Shown here in pieces: positions 63,191 to 64,000 of a DNA stretch of 64,000 nucleotides. Below the pieces are notes generated by a model that was given only the letters and a program-made list of their open reading frames with translations, did no database searches and had not been told where the DNA came from. The DNA is from Globisporangium splendens (lineage: Eukaryota > Oomycota > Peronosporomycetes > Pythiales > Pythiaceae): NCBI GenBank assembly GCA_006386115.1, contig VFIW01000079.1:124001-188000 (forward strand), given 5' to 3'. Numbering within the stretch: position 1 is the stretch's first letter; every line of letters begins with the position of its first letter. Both the position numbers and the translations under genes were made by a program.

Positions 63191-63902
63191 ATTCATATGT
63201 AACACTAATATATACAGTTATATGGAACTAGTCAGATAAAAATACAGGTGCAGGCAGGACACCTGGATAGGAAGAAAAGTCGAATCAGTTGAAGAAAAGG
63301 ATAGGCATGCATGCAGGGAGGCTTAGACGTAGCGCTAGCGAACTAAGTCCTCCATTCAATTCACTTTCCAATTTGCCATCAAGTTGCCACCTCCTCCTCC
63401 GAGTCCAAGCCATCGTCCCCGACTTTCAGCCAATCAAGTTCCGACTTTCCGACTTTCGACCAATCAGATCTCAAGAAGACCCCAAACCGTTACATCTGGT
63501 AGCACTTTGCGTCCGGGGGGGAGTGTGGCCGTTTCCAAGCGTTCAAGTCGCCGTCGTCGTCCAAGCCAGGCACCTCCGAGGTTGTTATTCGAGCCGCTTT
63601 CTGAACGGGTGTTGCTTTTAGTGACATAAATCCCGGAATCATTGTCGGTGCGTTGACCCTTTGGTGTTCTGTGGCAGTAACTCCTGTAGTGTTGAGCCAG
63701 TCGTGCTTTTGTGCGTAATTCTGTGTTCTGGTCTACCTCGGTTTCTCTAATAGTGACACGGTGTCTCGGGTTCGCCCTAACTGTCTGTGTTCTTTAGGGT
63801 GTTATTCCGTGGTGTCATCGTCAGGCGTGCCTAGGTGAAGCCCTCATTAGAGGATCAAGACTGTGATTGTGAACTCCCAGAGTTGGTAACCTCCCCAACT
63901 CG
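63191..63902. other. Spacer, possibly LTR/leader of an element extending past the window
   Basis: No gene is supported. The GC-richer stretch 63.48-63.90 kb, the GTTGGTAACCTCCCCAAC palindrome-like sequence just before the ATG at 63903, and the Lys/Arg-rich frame after it resemble the leader of an LTR retrotransposon, but no terminal repeat partner is inside the window. Confidence 0.3.
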
Positions 63903-64000
63903 ATGCCCAAGAAGCCGCGCGTCAAGCAGGTCCCGATTCAAGGCAGCCTTACGTACTTAGGCGTGCCGAAACCTGCAGAAGCTGATAAAGCCCGTCAAGA
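63903..64000 (+). CDS. Start of an open frame cut by the window end
   Basis: ATG 63903 opens a frame of at least 32 codons beginning 'MPKKPRVKQVPIQGSLTYLG', running off the window. The basic N-terminus would suit a gag-like protein or a nuclear protein. Too short to identify. Confidence 0.3.
   Translation, partial: MPKKPRVKQVPIQGSLTYLGVPKPAEADKARQ

Overview
The window reads as nuclear DNA of an oomycete (Phytophthora/Pythium/Globisporangium type). Host genes either lack introns or have 65-130 bp introns with GTRNGT donors and YAG acceptors. The gene set is typical of the group: GT61-type glycosyltransferases, Cys/His-knuckle proteins usually labelled 'WRKY19-like' in oomycetes, an ankyrin-TKL kinase, an LRR receptor-like (pseudo)kinase, a PFA-DSP phosphatase, a SAMHD1 orthologue and a carnitine acyltransferase. 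Intergenic DNA is filled with non-LTR retroelement debris. No RNA gene, CRISPR array or bacterial-style operon was seen.

0-8 kb holds three members of a secreted/membrane family with a DUF2807-like beta fold (73-780 minus, 5396-6052 plus, 6521-8080 plus), a decayed LINE 3' end (1.0-2.35 kb), a 0.65 kb dispersed repeat (R1) and a broken ankyrin-kinase copy (3.3-4.7 kb). 8.4-15.5 kb is a large inverted duplication of a gene pair: zinc-knuckle (decayed) then GT61 facing it, mirrored by GT61 then zinc-knuckle (intact). 15.5-18.3 kb has no gene I can support. 18.3-20.7 kb is a ten-exon SAMHD1-type dNTPase. 21.7-24.5 kb encodes a 936-residue protein made of about ten unfamiliar helical repeats. A third GT61 gene lies at 25.5-27.3 kb, an OTU-protease relic at 27.8-28.5 kb, and the intact ankyrin-kinase with a near-identical 99-bp repeat array at 29.8-32.8 kb, followed by the second R1 copy.

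From 35 kb the window is a transposon battleground. A membrane-protein gene is cut at its N-terminal part by a truncated LINE (35.5-37.1 kb). An LRR receptor pseudokinase follows (38.2-40.6 kb). A second piece of the same kind of membrane protein begins at 41.0 kb and is interrupted at 42.46 kb by a roughly 9.4 kb LINE with a 13-bp target-site duplication. That LINE is itself interrupted by a 3.46 kb hAT transposon (TIRs plus 8-bp TSD), and the hAT contains another 5'-truncated LINE fragment. The host reading frame resumes exactly after the LINE at 55.33 kb.

The right end (56-61.2 kb) is ordinary gene space: a polytopic membrane protein, a five-exon PFA-DSP phosphatase and a carnitine acyltransferase with a PTS1-like C-terminus. 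The last 2.8 kb holds another LINE RNase H fragment and what looks like the start of a further element.

Splice sites and start codons were assigned by reading the sequence; no alignment or search was run.
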